Source: Myxococcales bacterium
Lineage (GTDB): Bacteria; Myxococcota; Myxococcia; Myxococcales; Myxococcaceae
Direction: 5' to 3'
Assembly (NCBI GenBank): GCA_016191815.1
Contig: JACPVI010000025.1
Location: 45,745 to 109,744, forward strand
Length of the DNA: 64,000 bases
The translations under genes and the position numbers were made by a program. The notes beneath the pieces are model-generated. The model did no database searches and was not told where the DNA came from. It saw only the letters and a list, made by a program, of their open reading frames with translations. Of the stretch, positions 1-9,137 are shown in pieces (the stretch's first letter is position 1; each line of letters begins with the position of its first letter).

Positions 1-1635
<1,635 letters not shown>

Positions 1636-1681
1636 CTTCCGCGCGGAGTGACATCAGTCGGAATTCCAACGCAGCCGGTCA

Positions 1682-1699
1682 GCACTTCAAGTAAAGTGC
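1682..1699 (+). other. Small hairpin downstream of rpsA
   Basis: GCACTT and AAGTGC form a perfect 6-bp stem with a 6-base loop, 46 bases after the rpsA stop. No T-run follows, so it is at best a weak or factor-assisted terminator. Confidence 0.3.
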
Positions 1700-1757
1700 G
1701 GACCTGCTACGGCCCGCACCGCCAGTCAGCGGGGGCCTGGGCGCAGGTGTTCGACCG

Positions 1758-2585
1758 ATGGAACCGAACTGGCAAGCGATCGCCGAGCAAGAGCTTCGGA
1801 GGCTAGGCAGGCTCATGTCGGAGGCAGGGGCCTCGCTCGCCCGACTGGCGGAGGTGGTGGGGTTGCTCGATGGCGGCCTGCCGTCCCAGAGGGGCTCGGA
1901 GCAGGATCTCGAGACGCTTTCGCAAGCGGCCCTCCGGCTGCTGCTGGCTGAGCCCGACCGCGATTGGCGGCCGGTAGAGCTGTGCCGCGCGCTCGAGGCG
2001 GCGGGGATGCAAGACGCCGCTCGTCCGGGGGTGCATGCGCGCCTGCTCGCCCGGCTGAGGGCCAAGAATGCCGTGGTCTACGGCATTCACGGGCGGTTCC
2101 GCGCGCGCCCAGGGCTCGCCGGAAGCGACCTCTCCGCCGGCGCGCCCCTGCTTTTGGAGCGGCCGCCGGACCGCGACTGGGACGCGATCACCGAGGCGGC
2201 CGTCCGGCTGCTCCGCGCCGAGCCGGGGCGGGTCTGGAGACCGGCGGAGCTTTCCCGGGCGGTGGCCGAGACCGGGGTCGAGGTGATCCAACTCCGTGGG
2301 CTGCACTTTGGCCTGTTGCCGCGGCTCCGGGCGCTGGGGGTGATCCAGGATGCGGCTGGTGGGTTCCAGCTCTCCACCCAAGGAAGCCCTCAGAGCTCGC
2401 CGGTGGCCGCACGGCCGCCCATCATCCGCCGCCGCGGCGAGACCGAGGCCGGCCCGGGTGAAGAGGTGGGAAAGACGGCGGCTCCCGAAGCTCTGCCGGA
2501 ATCCTCGGTCGCCGCACCCGAGGCGCCGGCGCCGTCCTTCGCCGCAGACGGGCCGGGCCCCGACCGCGAAGAGGGAAGCGCCTGA
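1758..2585 (+). CDS. Tandem winged-helix-like hypothetical protein
   Basis: A 275-residue protein that I cannot assign to a named family. It contains two similar segments (about residues 54-115 and 136-205). Each has a helix ending LLxAEPxRxWRP, then (V/A)ELxRA and an L-P/A-RLRA segment before a short beta-like stretch. This helix-helix-recognition helix-wing order suggests two tandem winged-helix folds, so DNA binding or a protein-interaction scaffold is possible. The last 60 residues are Pro/Ala-rich and probably disordered. A short N-terminal coiled segment precedes repeat 1. There is no signal peptide or membrane span. The ATG has no convincing Shine-Dalgarno. A palindromic repeat follows the stop by 7 bases. 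Confidence 0.7.
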   Translation: MEPNWQAIAEQELRRLGRLMSEAGASLARLAEVVGLLDGGLPSQRGSEQDLETLSQAALRLLLAEPDRDWRPVELCRALEAAGMQDAARPGVHARLLARLRAKNAVVYGIHGRFRARPGLAGSDLSAGAPLLLERPPDRDWDAITEAAVRLLRAEPGRVWRPAELSRAVAETGVEVIQLRGLHFGLLPRLRALGVIQDAAGGFQLSTQGSPQSSPVAARPPIIRRRGETEAGPGEEVGKTAAPEALPESSVAAPEAPAPSFAADGPGPDREEGSA

Positions 2586-2592
2586 AGGTTTA

Positions 2593-2627
2593 CTCTCCCG
2601 AGCCGCGGGAGAGGGCCAGGGTGAGGG
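2593..2627 (+). repeat. 3'-end palindromic repeat, copy 1
   Basis: CTCTCCCG...CGGGAGAG forms a near-perfect GC-rich stem, followed by the tail AGGGTGAGGG. It starts 7 bases after the stop of the upstream gene and shares its orientation. Related copies lie at 8553, 40545 and 48562 (minus). It is probably a dispersed element that also acts as an RNA 3' hairpin. Confidence 0.75.
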
Positions 2628-2683
2628 CGAACCCCTCTGTAGCGCAGGGGTGAGCACTGACTCGTCCCGGGGACACAGTGCGC

Positions 2684-2712
2684 TTGACCCTTTGGGGGTT
2701 TGCCGGGATAAG
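2684..2712 (+). promoter_or_regulatory. Probable sigma-70 promoter of the thiolase operon
   Basis: TTGACC (2684-2689) and GATAAG (2707-2712) are separated by 17 bases, a good match to TTGACA-N17-TATAAT. The predicted leader is about 30 bases and contains GAGGAGGA just before the thiolase ATG. Confidence 0.6.
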
Positions 2713-2747
2713 GCGAGGTCGTTATTCGCCCCTCGAGGAGGATCTCC

Positions 2748-3926
2748 ATGGCTCGCGAAGTCGTGATCGTTGGAGCGGCCCGCACGCCGGTGGGCTCGTT
2801 TTTGGGCGCCCTCTCCTCGCTCACCGCTCCCCAGCTCGGAGCCGTCGCGATCAAGGCGGCGCTGGAGCGGTCGGGCGTCTCGCCCGAGAAGGTCGACGAG
2901 GTGGTGATGGGGTGCGTGCTCCAGGGGGGGGTCGGTCAGGCACCGGCCCGGCAAGCGGCGGTCTACGCCGGCGTCCCGCACTCGGTCCCGGCGGTCACCT
3001 TGAACAAGGTGTGCGGCTCGGGCCTCAAGGCGGTGATCGCCGGCGCGCAGGCGATCGCCCTGGGCGACGCGGAGGTGGTGGTGGCGGGCGGGATGGAGTC
3101 GATGAGCAACGCCCCCTACCTCAGCCACTCCCTGCGCGGCGGCGCCCGCATGGGTCACGTCGAGCTCAAGGACGCGATGATCCTCGACGGGCTGTGGGAC
3201 GTGTACGACCAGATCCACATGGGCAGTTGCGCCGAGGCGTGCGCGACCCAGTTCGGCATCAGCCGCGCCTCGCAGGACGAATACGCGGTGGAGTCCACCC
3301 GCCGCGCCATCCGCGCCCAGCAGGAGGGGGCCTTCGCCGCGGAGATCGTCCCGGTGAGCGTGCCGCAGAAGAAGGGCGAGCCTTTGGCGGTGAGCGAGGA
3401 CGAAGGCCCCAAGCTCGCGAAGCCGGAGAAGATTCCCTCGCTCAAGCCGGCCTTCAAGAAGGACGGGACGGTGACTGCCGGCAACGCCTCGTCGATCAAC
3501 GACGGCGCGGCAGCGGTGGTGCTGATGAGCGCGGAGCGGGCCAAGGCGGAGGGCCGGACGGTGCTCGGGCGGATCGCCGGCCACGCCGGGACGGCCAGAA
3601 AGCCGGTGGAGTTCACCATCGCGCCCGCCGACGCGATCAACCGGCTGATGCAAAGGGTGAAGCTCAGCTCTGCCGAGGTGGACCTCTGGGAGATCAACGA
3701 GGCCTTTGCGGTGGTGTCGCTCGCCAACAACCAGCTCCTCAAGCTGGACCGGTCGAAGGTGAACGTCCGCGGCGGGGCGGTGGTGCTCGGCCACCCGATC
3801 GGCGCTTCGGGGGCGCGGATCCTGGTGACGCTCCTCTACGCGATGAAGGACCTCGGCAAGCGGCGCGGGGTGGCGTCCTTGTGCATCGGCGGCGGCGAGG
3901 GCATCGCGCTGATGGTCGAACGCTGA
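2748..3926 (+). CDS. Acetyl-CoA acetyltransferase (thiolase)
   Basis: Thiolase of 392 residues that condenses or cleaves acetoacetyl-CoA and acetyl-CoA. The nucleophilic cysteine is Cys89 in NKVCGSGLKAV. The C-terminal signatures are the NEAFA loop, GHPIGASGARI with the catalytic His, and CIGGGEG with the second catalytic Cys. Length and motif order fit the biosynthetic/degradative acetoacetyl-CoA thiolases (AtoB/PhaA type). The start has a strong GAGGAGG Shine-Dalgarno. It is first in an operon with the two CoA-transferase subunits, which argues for acetoacetate use: acetoacetate to acetoacetyl-CoA to two acetyl-CoA. Substrate chain length cannot be read from sequence alone. Confidence 0.93.
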   Translation: MAREVVIVGAARTPVGSFLGALSSLTAPQLGAVAIKAALERSGVSPEKVDEVVMGCVLQGGVGQAPARQAAVYAGVPHSVPAVTLNKVCGSGLKAVIAGAQAIALGDAEVVVAGGMESMSNAPYLSHSLRGGARMGHVELKDAMILDGLWDVYDQIHMGSCAEACATQFGISRASQDEYAVESTRRAIRAQQEGAFAAEIVPVSVPQKKGEPLAVSEDEGPKLAKPEKIPSLKPAFKKDGTVTAGNASSINDGAAAVVLMSAERAKAEGRTVLGRIAGHAGTARKPVEFTIAPADAINRLMQRVKLSSAEVDLWEINEAFAVVSLANNQLLKLDRSKVNVRGGAVVLGHPIGASGARILVTLLYAMKDLGKRRGVASLCIGGGEGIALMVER

Positions 3927-3962
3927 GGGCGGCGCGGGCCTGTCAGCCTTCCCGGAGGATCC

Positions 3963-4661
3963 ATGAACAAGGTGGTCGCCAGCGCGGACGAGGCGGTCAA
4001 GGACATCCAGGACGGAGCGGTGATCATGTCCGGGGGCTTCGGCCTCTGCGGCAACCCGGAGAACCTGATCGCCGCCCTTCATCGAAAGAAGGTGAAGGAC
4101 CTCACCATCATCTCCAACAACTGCGGCACCACCGAGCTGGGGCTGGGGGTGCTCCTCAAGGCGCTGCAGGTCAAGAAGATGGTGGCCAGCTACGTGGGAG
4201 AGAACAAGGAGTTCGAGCGGCAGTTCCTCTCCGGCGAGCTGGAGGTGGAGCTGAACCCCCAGGGCACCCTCGCCGAGCGGATCCGCGCCGGGGGCTGCGG
4301 AATCGGAGGCTTCTTCACTCCCACCGGGGTGGGGACGCAGATCGCCCAGGGCAAGGAGGTGCGCCGAATCGGCGGCCGCGAGTACGTGCTCGAGCTGCCG
4401 CTCAAGGCCGACTTCGCCCTGGTCCGCGCCCACAAGGGCGATCGCTGGGGAAACCTCGTGTTCCGCAAGGCGGCGCGGAACTTCTCCCCGCTGATGTGCA
4501 TGGCGGCCGAGGTGACCATCGCCGAGGTGGAGAACCTGGTCGAGGTCGGCCAGCTCGACCCCGACGAGATCCACGTGCCGTCGATCTTCGTAAAGCGAGT
4601 GGTCCAGGGACGCGAGTACCAGAGGTGGATCGAAAAGCGCACCGTCCGCAAGCGGGGCTAG
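3963..4661 (+). CDS. scoA: 3-oxoacid CoA-transferase subunit A
   Basis: Alpha subunit of a family I CoA transferase, which with the next gene moves CoA from succinyl-CoA or acetyl-CoA to acetoacetate. At 232 residues it has the usual length. It shows the GGFGLCGNPENL loop near residue 25 and the GGCGIGGFFTPTGVGT segment with its Gly-rich CoA-binding turn. It starts after CCGGAGGATCC and is followed 9 bases later by subunit B, so the two are co-translated. SCOT (scoAB) and acetate-type AtoDA enzymes are hard to separate here; the pairing with a thiolase fits both. Confidence 0.92.
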   Translation: MNKVVASADEAVKDIQDGAVIMSGGFGLCGNPENLIAALHRKKVKDLTIISNNCGTTELGLGVLLKALQVKKMVASYVGENKEFERQFLSGELEVELNPQGTLAERIRAGGCGIGGFFTPTGVGTQIAQGKEVRRIGGREYVLELPLKADFALVRAHKGDRWGNLVFRKAARNFSPLMCMAAEVTIAEVENLVEVGQLDPDEIHVPSIFVKRVVQGREYQRWIEKRTVRKRG

Positions 4662-4670
4662 GGAGGACCA

Positions 4671-5327
4671 ATGCCACTGACCCGAGAGCAGATCGCCCAG
4701 CGGGTGGCCCAGGAGCTGCGCGACGGCTACTACGTCAACCTGGGCATCGGGATGCCCACCCTGGTGGCGAACTACATCCCCGAAAGGATGGACATCTTGC
4801 TCCACTCGGAGAACGGCCTGCTCGGGATCGGTCCCTGGCCCTACGAGGGCGAGGAGGATCCCGATCTGATCAACGCCGGCAAGGAGACGGTCACCGAGGC
4901 CAAGGGCGCCAGCTACTTCGACTCGGCGCTCTCCTTCGGGATGATCCGCGGCGGCCACGTGGACATGGCGGTGCTGGGCGCGATGGAGGTGAGCGCCCAG
5001 GGAGATCTCGCCAACTGGATGATCCCCGGCAAGATGGTGAAGGGGATGGGCGGGGCGATGGACCTCGCCATCGGCGCCAAGCGCGTCTACGCGATGATGG
5101 AGCACGCCACCAAGGAGCGGAAGCCGAAGATCCTCAATTCCTGCACGCTGCCCCTCACCGGCAAGAGTTGTGTCCACTTCATCGTCACCGACTACGCCCT
5201 CCTCGAGGTGGCGCCTTCCGGCTTGGTGCTCCGCGAGGTTGCACCCGGAGTGACCGCGGAGGAGGTCCAGAGGCTCACCGAGCCGCGCCTCGCGGTGTCG
5301 AAAGAGCTGCGGGAGATGAGGTTTTGA
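4671..5327 (+). CDS. scoB: 3-oxoacid CoA-transferase subunit B
   Basis: Beta subunit of the same CoA transferase, 218 residues. The catalytic glutamate that forms the enzyme-CoA thioester lies in the SENG signature (Glu47 of SENGLLGIG). Other family features are [10 protein letters not shown] near the N-terminus, [14 protein letters not shown] in the middle and the [18 protein letters not shown] stretch. GGGAGGACC precedes the ATG. The gene closes the thiolase-CoA transferase operon. A TATAGT box overlaps the short gap that follows and may start transcription of the PilZ gene. Confidence 0.93.
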   Translation: MPLTREQIAQRVAQELRDGYYVNLGIGMPTLVANYIPERMDILLHSENGLLGIGPWPYEGEEDPDLINAGKETVTEAKGASYFDSALSFGMIRGGHVDMAVLGAMEVSAQGDLANWMIPGKMVKGMGGAMDLAIGAKRVYAMMEHATKERKPKILNSCTLPLTGKSCVHFIVTDYALLEVAPSGLVLREVAPGVTAEEVQRLTEPRLAVSKELREMRF

Positions 5328-5336
5328 AGAAGTTGC

Positions 5337-5342
5337 TATAGT
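5337..5342 (+). promoter_or_regulatory. Putative -10 box of the PilZ gene
   Basis: TATAGT lies 10 bases after the scoB stop and about 50 bases before the PilZ ATG. No matching -35 is visible 16-18 bases upstream, so this is a tentative call. Confidence 0.35.
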
Positions 5343-5392
5343 CCGTCCGCTCAACTGGCGGCCGGGTGAAGGCCGGCCTCGTGGAGGAGCTC

Positions 5393-5779
5393 ATGGGCGA
5401 GAGGGTGGACAACTCGAAGCGCCCCCGGCGAGCCGACAGGCTGCAGCACGAGCTGCTCGTCGCCTACCGGACCGTCGACGGGTTCATCACCGACTGGGCG
5501 GTGAACATCTCCCGGGGCGGGATCTTCATCAACACGCGGAACCCGCTCTCGGTGGGGACCACGGTGAGGCTGATCATCTCCCTGCCGGACACCGCCTTCC
5601 CCTTCGACCTGTGCGGCCGCGTTACGCGGGTCAACGAGGTGGACAACCCGAGCAACCAGGTGCCGGGGATGGGTATCGAGTTCATCGACGTGGACGAGGA
5701 GAAGCGCGCCCGCATCGAGCGCTTCGTCGAGCGGCTGCGCAAGGAGCTCCCGGACCACATGGCGCCGGTGAAGAAGTAG
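5393..5779 (+). CDS. PilZ domain protein
   Basis: Small single-domain PilZ protein of 128 residues, a family that typically binds cyclic di-GMP to control motility, secretion or exopolysaccharide. The N-terminal arginine motif is seen as KRPRRADR with a further Arg in VAYR, and the second motif as NISRGGIFI, matching (D/N)xSxxG. The pattern continues through GMGIEFIDV, typical of the myxobacterial PilZ subtype. The ATG at 5393 is chosen because GGAGGAG sits 5-6 bases upstream; a GTG at 5366 is in frame but lacks a ribosome site. It stands between the CoA-transferase operon and rlmD, with no partner that reveals its target. Confidence 0.85.
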   Translation: MGERVDNSKRPRRADRLQHELLVAYRTVDGFITDWAVNISRGGIFINTRNPLSVGTTVRLIISLPDTAFPFDLCGRVTRVNEVDNPSNQVPGMGIEFIDVDEEKRARIERFVERLRKELPDHMAPVKK

Positions 5780-5806
5780 CCGCGTCCGCTGCCGCGTTGG
5801 GTTGGC

Positions 5807-7096
5807 ATGGCGGAGCCTCTGACCGAGCTTTCCATCGAGCGCCTCTCCCAGCTCGGCGACGGCGTGGCCCACCACGAGGGCCGCACCGTCTTCGTCGAAG
5901 GGGCCCTGCCGGGCGAGCGGGTCAGGGCCGAGGTGATTGCGTCGGGGAAGGTGCTCCGCGCCGAGATCCGCGAGCTGCTCGAGCGAAGTCCGCACCGGCG
6001 GGAGCCGGCCTGCGCGCACGCTGGGCGCTGCGGGGGCTGTGACTGGCTCCACGCCAGCGAGCACCTGCAGCGGGAGGCGAAGCGCGAGATTGCCGTCTCG
6101 GCCCTGGAGCACCTGGGCGGGATCCCTCGAACCGAGCTGGAGGTGGAGGAGCCCGCGGTGTCGAAGCGGCCTTTGGGCTATCGGCGGAGGGCGGTGCTCC
6201 ACTTCGAGGGGCGGGCGCTCGGGCTCTTCGGCCGCCGCTCGCACGAGCTGGTCCCGTTCGAGAGCTGCCCGGCGCTGGTCAAGAGCCTGGAGCTCTTGCC
6301 TGGCCCGCTGGGGGAAAAGCTCCAGGGCGTGGCGAAGGATGCCGAGTCGCTGACGGTGCTGGCGGAGGGATCGCAGGTGGCCTTCTCGCTGGCCCTCAAG
6401 GTCGAGGCGCAAATGCGGCACCTGCAAGCGTGCGAGCGGGCGGTGGAAGCGCTCCGGCTCCGAGGGGCGGTGGTAGTGCCACACGACGGGCAGGCGAGGC
6501 TCCTGGGAGATCCGGTGCTCAAGGCGGAGAACCCGCTGCGGCCGGAGGTGCCGCTCTACCTCCGGCCCGACCTGTTCGCCCAGGCGAACGCGGAGGCCAA
6601 CCTCGCCCTCACGACTGCCGCGGCCACCCTGGTTGAGGCGCGGGAGGGGGAGAGAATCCTCGAGCTGTACTCGGGGAACGGGAACCTGACCTTCGCGGTC
6701 GCGGGGACTGCAGGCTCGGTCTTGGCGGTGGAATCGTCGGGGCCGGCGGTGTCGTTGGCCCAGCGGAGCGCGCGAGAGGGCGGGGTGGGAAACGTGCGAT
6801 TCGTGCAGGGGGACGCGGCCCAGGTCTGCCGCGGGCTGGCCGCCGAGGGACAGACGTTCGATGCCCTGCTGCTCGATCCGCCGAGGGTGGGCGCCGCGGG
6901 GGTGCAGGAGTGGGCGGCGCGGCTCGGCGTCCGCCGGGTGGTGTACGTGGCGTGCGATCCCGCCTCGCTGGCGCGGGACGCCGCCGAGCTGGTTTCCGCC
7001 GGATTCAGGCCGCGGAAGCTTCAGCTCGTCGATCTCTTCCCCCAGACAAGGCACGTGGAGGCGGTGATGTCGCTCGAGCGGGCGGCCGAGCCTTGA
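5807..7096 (+). CDS. rlmD: 23S rRNA (uracil-5-)-methyltransferase, RlmD/TrmA family
   Basis: SAM-dependent m5U methyltransferase of the RlmD (RumA)/RlmCD class, 429 residues. An N-terminal TRAM-like OB domain (residues 5-60) is followed by cysteines that would hold a [4Fe-4S] cluster: Cys69, Cys75, Cys78 and Cys154 (spacing C-x5-C-x2-C). The SAM-binding loop is ELYSGNGNLTF; motif IV is LLLDPPRVGA and the catalytic cysteine is in YVACDPASL. The cluster supports rRNA rather than tRNA (TrmA) modification, but the exact uridine cannot be told. The ATG follows the PilZ stop by 27 bases. Confidence 0.9.
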   Translation: MAEPLTELSIERLSQLGDGVAHHEGRTVFVEGALPGERVRAEVIASGKVLRAEIRELLERSPHRREPACAHAGRCGGCDWLHASEHLQREAKREIAVSALEHLGGIPRTELEVEEPAVSKRPLGYRRRAVLHFEGRALGLFGRRSHELVPFESCPALVKSLELLPGPLGEKLQGVAKDAESLTVLAEGSQVAFSLALKVEAQMRHLQACERAVEALRLRGAVVVPHDGQARLLGDPVLKAENPLRPEVPLYLRPDLFAQANAEANLALTTAAATLVEAREGERILELYSGNGNLTFAVAGTAGSVLAVESSGPAVSLAQRSAREGGVGNVRFVQGDAAQVCRGLAAEGQTFDALLLDPPRVGAAGVQEWAARLGVRRVVYVACDPASLARDAAELVSAGFRPRKLQLVDLFPQTRHVEAVMSLERAAEP

Positions 7097-7129
7097 CCTT
7101 CGAAGCCGGCCTGCTCGCCCCGTTTTTTG

Positions 7130-7135
7130 TAGCAT
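7130..7135 (+). promoter_or_regulatory. -10 box, probable leaderless start of the VWA gene
   Basis: TAGCAT lies exactly 7 bases before the GTG at 7143 and there is no Shine-Dalgarno. It matches the TANNNT-N7-start pattern seen before several other genes in the window. No clear -35. Confidence 0.45.
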
Positions 7136-7142
7136 CGAGGCC

Positions 7143-8543
7143 GTGATGCAGGCGCGGATCGTCGAGTTCGCCGAGGTGCTGAGGCAGAACGGGGTGAGGC
7201 TCGGGACCTCCGAGGTGGACGACGCGGTGCGGGCGGCCTGTGAGGTGGGGCTCGCCGAGCGCGCTCGCTTCGCCGCCGCCCTCCGGGCGACGATGTGCAA
7301 GCGCGAGGCAGACCTGGAGTCCTTCGATCGAGCCTTCGAGCTCTTCTTCTCCGGCGCTGCGCGGACCTTCGAGGCGCTCGACGAGTCGCTGCTGAAGAGA
7401 CTCGAGGAGGAGGGCCTGCTCGAGGGCGACGAGCTGGCGATGGTGGTGGCCACGGTCAACCGGCTCTTCAACCAGATGTCCCCGCTTGCCCAAGCGGCGC
7501 TCAGAGGCGACCGCGGGCGGCTGGCGAGCCTCTTCCGGGCCGCCACGTTGCAGCTGGACCTCGCGCGCGTGGAGACGCCGCTACAGTCGGGCTTCTTCTC
7601 GCGGAGGCTCTTGGGCGCCGCGGGCGGGGAGAGTCTGCGAAGCGACCTTCGCTCGCTCGAAGAGGAGCTGCGCGCGCGCGGGCTTTCGCCGGCCGGATTG
7701 GAGATCGTCTCGAAGAGGCTGTCCGAGGCGCTGCGCCGCGTGGAAGAGGCGTCGCGGCGCGAGGTGGAGCGGCAGGTCCGGGCCCGCATCCGCAAGACGG
7801 CGGAGGGGCTGGCCGAGAGGCCCTTCCATGCGCTCTCCCGGGCGGAGCTGGAGCAGGCCCAGGCGGCGGTGCGCCGTCTCGCCGAGAAGCTGAAGACGCG
7901 GCTGGTGCGCAGGCGGCGCTCGAGGCGGAGAGGGACCCTGCACGTGCGCAGGACGCTCCGGAACAACCTTCCCTGGGGTGGGGTGCCGATGGTGCCGGCG
8001 TTTCGCGCCCGCCGCCCGGAGCGGCCGGAGGTGATGGTGCTCTGCGACGTCTCGGATTCGGTGCGGAACGCCTCCCGCATGATGCTCCTGTTCATGCACA
8101 CGTTGCAGTCGCTCTTCGCCCGGGTCCGCTCATTCGTCTTCGTCTCCGACGTGGGGGAGGTGACGGACCTGCTCAAGGAGCTGGAGGTGGAGCAGGCGAT
8201 CGACGTAGCGACCACCGGGCGGGCGGTCTCGCTCTACGCGAACTCCAACTACGGGCGGGCGCTGGCGTGCTTCGCGCGCGACTTCCTGCCGTCGGTGAGC
8301 CGCCGCACCACCGTGATGGTGATCGGCGACGGGCGGAACAACTACAACGTCCCCAACGCCTGGGTGCTCAAGGAGATCGCCCGGAAGGCGCGCCGGCTGC
8401 TGTGGATCTGTCCGGAGGAGCGGAGATCCTGGGGCTTCGGAGACAGCGAGATGCACACCTACGCCAGGGCGTGCCACCAGGTGGTGACGGTGCAGTCCCT
8501 GGGCGACTTGGCCCGCGCCGCCGAGCAGCTAGTGCCGGTCTAG
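7143..8543 (+). CDS. CoxE-like VWA domain protein
   Basis: 466 residues. The C-terminal half is a von Willebrand A domain of the CoxE type; its metal site begins at CDVSDSVRNASR (DxSxS). The N-terminal half is helical and charged, and an Arg-rich segment (about residues 240-265, RRRRSRRRG) precedes the VWA domain. Such proteins usually work with a MoxR-type AAA+ ATPase in metal-cofactor insertion or complex assembly, but no MoxR gene is in this window, so the partner must be elsewhere. The protein is cytoplasmic, with no signal or membrane span. A GTG at 7143 and an ATG at 7146 compete; the -10 spacing favours the GTG. Confidence 0.85.
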   Translation: MMQARIVEFAEVLRQNGVRLGTSEVDDAVRAACEVGLAERARFAAALRATMCKREADLESFDRAFELFFSGAARTFEALDESLLKRLEEEGLLEGDELAMVVATVNRLFNQMSPLAQAALRGDRGRLASLFRAATLQLDLARVETPLQSGFFSRRLLGAAGGESLRSDLRSLEEELRARGLSPAGLEIVSKRLSEALRRVEEASRREVERQVRARIRKTAEGLAERPFHALSRAELEQAQAAVRRLAEKLKTRLVRRRRSRRRGTLHVRRTLRNNLPWGGVPMVPAFRARRPERPEVMVLCDVSDSVRNASRMMLLFMHTLQSLFARVRSFVFVSDVGEVTDLLKELEVEQAIDVATTGRAVSLYANSNYGRALACFARDFLPSVSRRTTVMVIGDGRNNYNVPNAWVLKEIARKARRLLWICPEERRSWGFGDSEMHTYARACHQVVTVQSLGDLARAAEQLVPV

Positions 8544-8552
8544 GCACCAGGT

Positions 8553-8584
8553 ACTCTCCCCGGGGGGAAAGGGTAGGGTGAGTG
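8553..8584 (+). repeat. 3'-end palindromic repeat, copy 2
   Basis: ACTCTCCCC-GGGGGGAAAGGG followed by TAGGGTGAGTG, a diverged copy of the element at 2593. It begins 9 bases after the VWA stop, in the same orientation. Confidence 0.65.
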
Positions 8585-8613
8585 AGTACCCTTCCCATGG
8601 AGCCGGCCGAACG

Positions 8614-9015
8614 ATGATCACCGTCCTCTTCGCCTGCGTGCACAACGCAGGGCGCTCGCAGATGGCCGCGGCCTTCTTCGAGCGGCTGGCGGACCCAGCG
8701 AAGGCGCGATCTCTCTCGGCCGGAACCCGGCCAGGCCAGAGAGTGCATCCGGAGGTGGTCTTGGTGATGCGCGAGGTGGGTATGGAGCTTGTCGGATTGA
8801 AGCCGCGGCCACTGACCGGGGAGCTTGCAGCCCAAGCCCAGTGGCTCATCACCATGGGCTGCGGCGAGGCCTGCCCGGTGGTGCCCGGCGCCCGCCGCGA
8901 GGACTGGGAGCTGCCCGACCCGAAGGGGCAGCCGCTCGAGCGGGTGCGCTCGATTCGCGACGAGATCCGCGCGCGAGTGGAGCGGCTGGTCAGCGCGAAC
9001 GGTTGGGGCCGCTGA
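8614..9015 (+). CDS. arsC: Arsenate reductase, LMW-phosphatase family
   Basis: Low-molecular-weight protein-tyrosine-phosphatase fold of 133 residues. The phosphate/arsenate loop is Cys8-VHNAG-Arg14-Ser, and a second cysteine pair occurs at Cys83 and Cys87 (MGCGEAC), as in the ArsC-like branch rather than in true tyrosine phosphatases. The likely role is reduction of arsenate to arsenite by thioredoxin or a low-molecular-weight thiol. No arsR, arsB or acr3 is adjacent, so it is an orphan detoxification gene. The ATG at 8614 is chosen because the fold's first strand (ITVLFACVHNAGRS) starts immediately after it. It converges on the molybdoenzyme operon. Confidence 0.85.
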   Translation: MITVLFACVHNAGRSQMAAAFFERLADPAKARSLSAGTRPGQRVHPEVVLVMREVGMELVGLKPRPLTGELAAQAQWLITMGCGEACPVVPGARREDWELPDPKGQPLERVRSIRDEIRARVERLVSANGWGR

Positions 9016-9137
9016 CGCGCCAGACTTGGCCTAAAGAGCCACCCTGGAGCGCGTCAGAAAGGACAGCTTCGATCCGACGAGGAGCCTCACGTCCTGGAGC
9101 TCCGACCTTTCAGCCGGGCCCGCCGGTGGGAGGCGCG

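Noticed and set aside
1803..5354. Very long minus-strand open frame of over 1100 codons
   Set aside because: It is antisense to rpsA-downstream genes, thiolase and CoA transferase, which have strong family motifs; long antisense frames are expected at this GC content.
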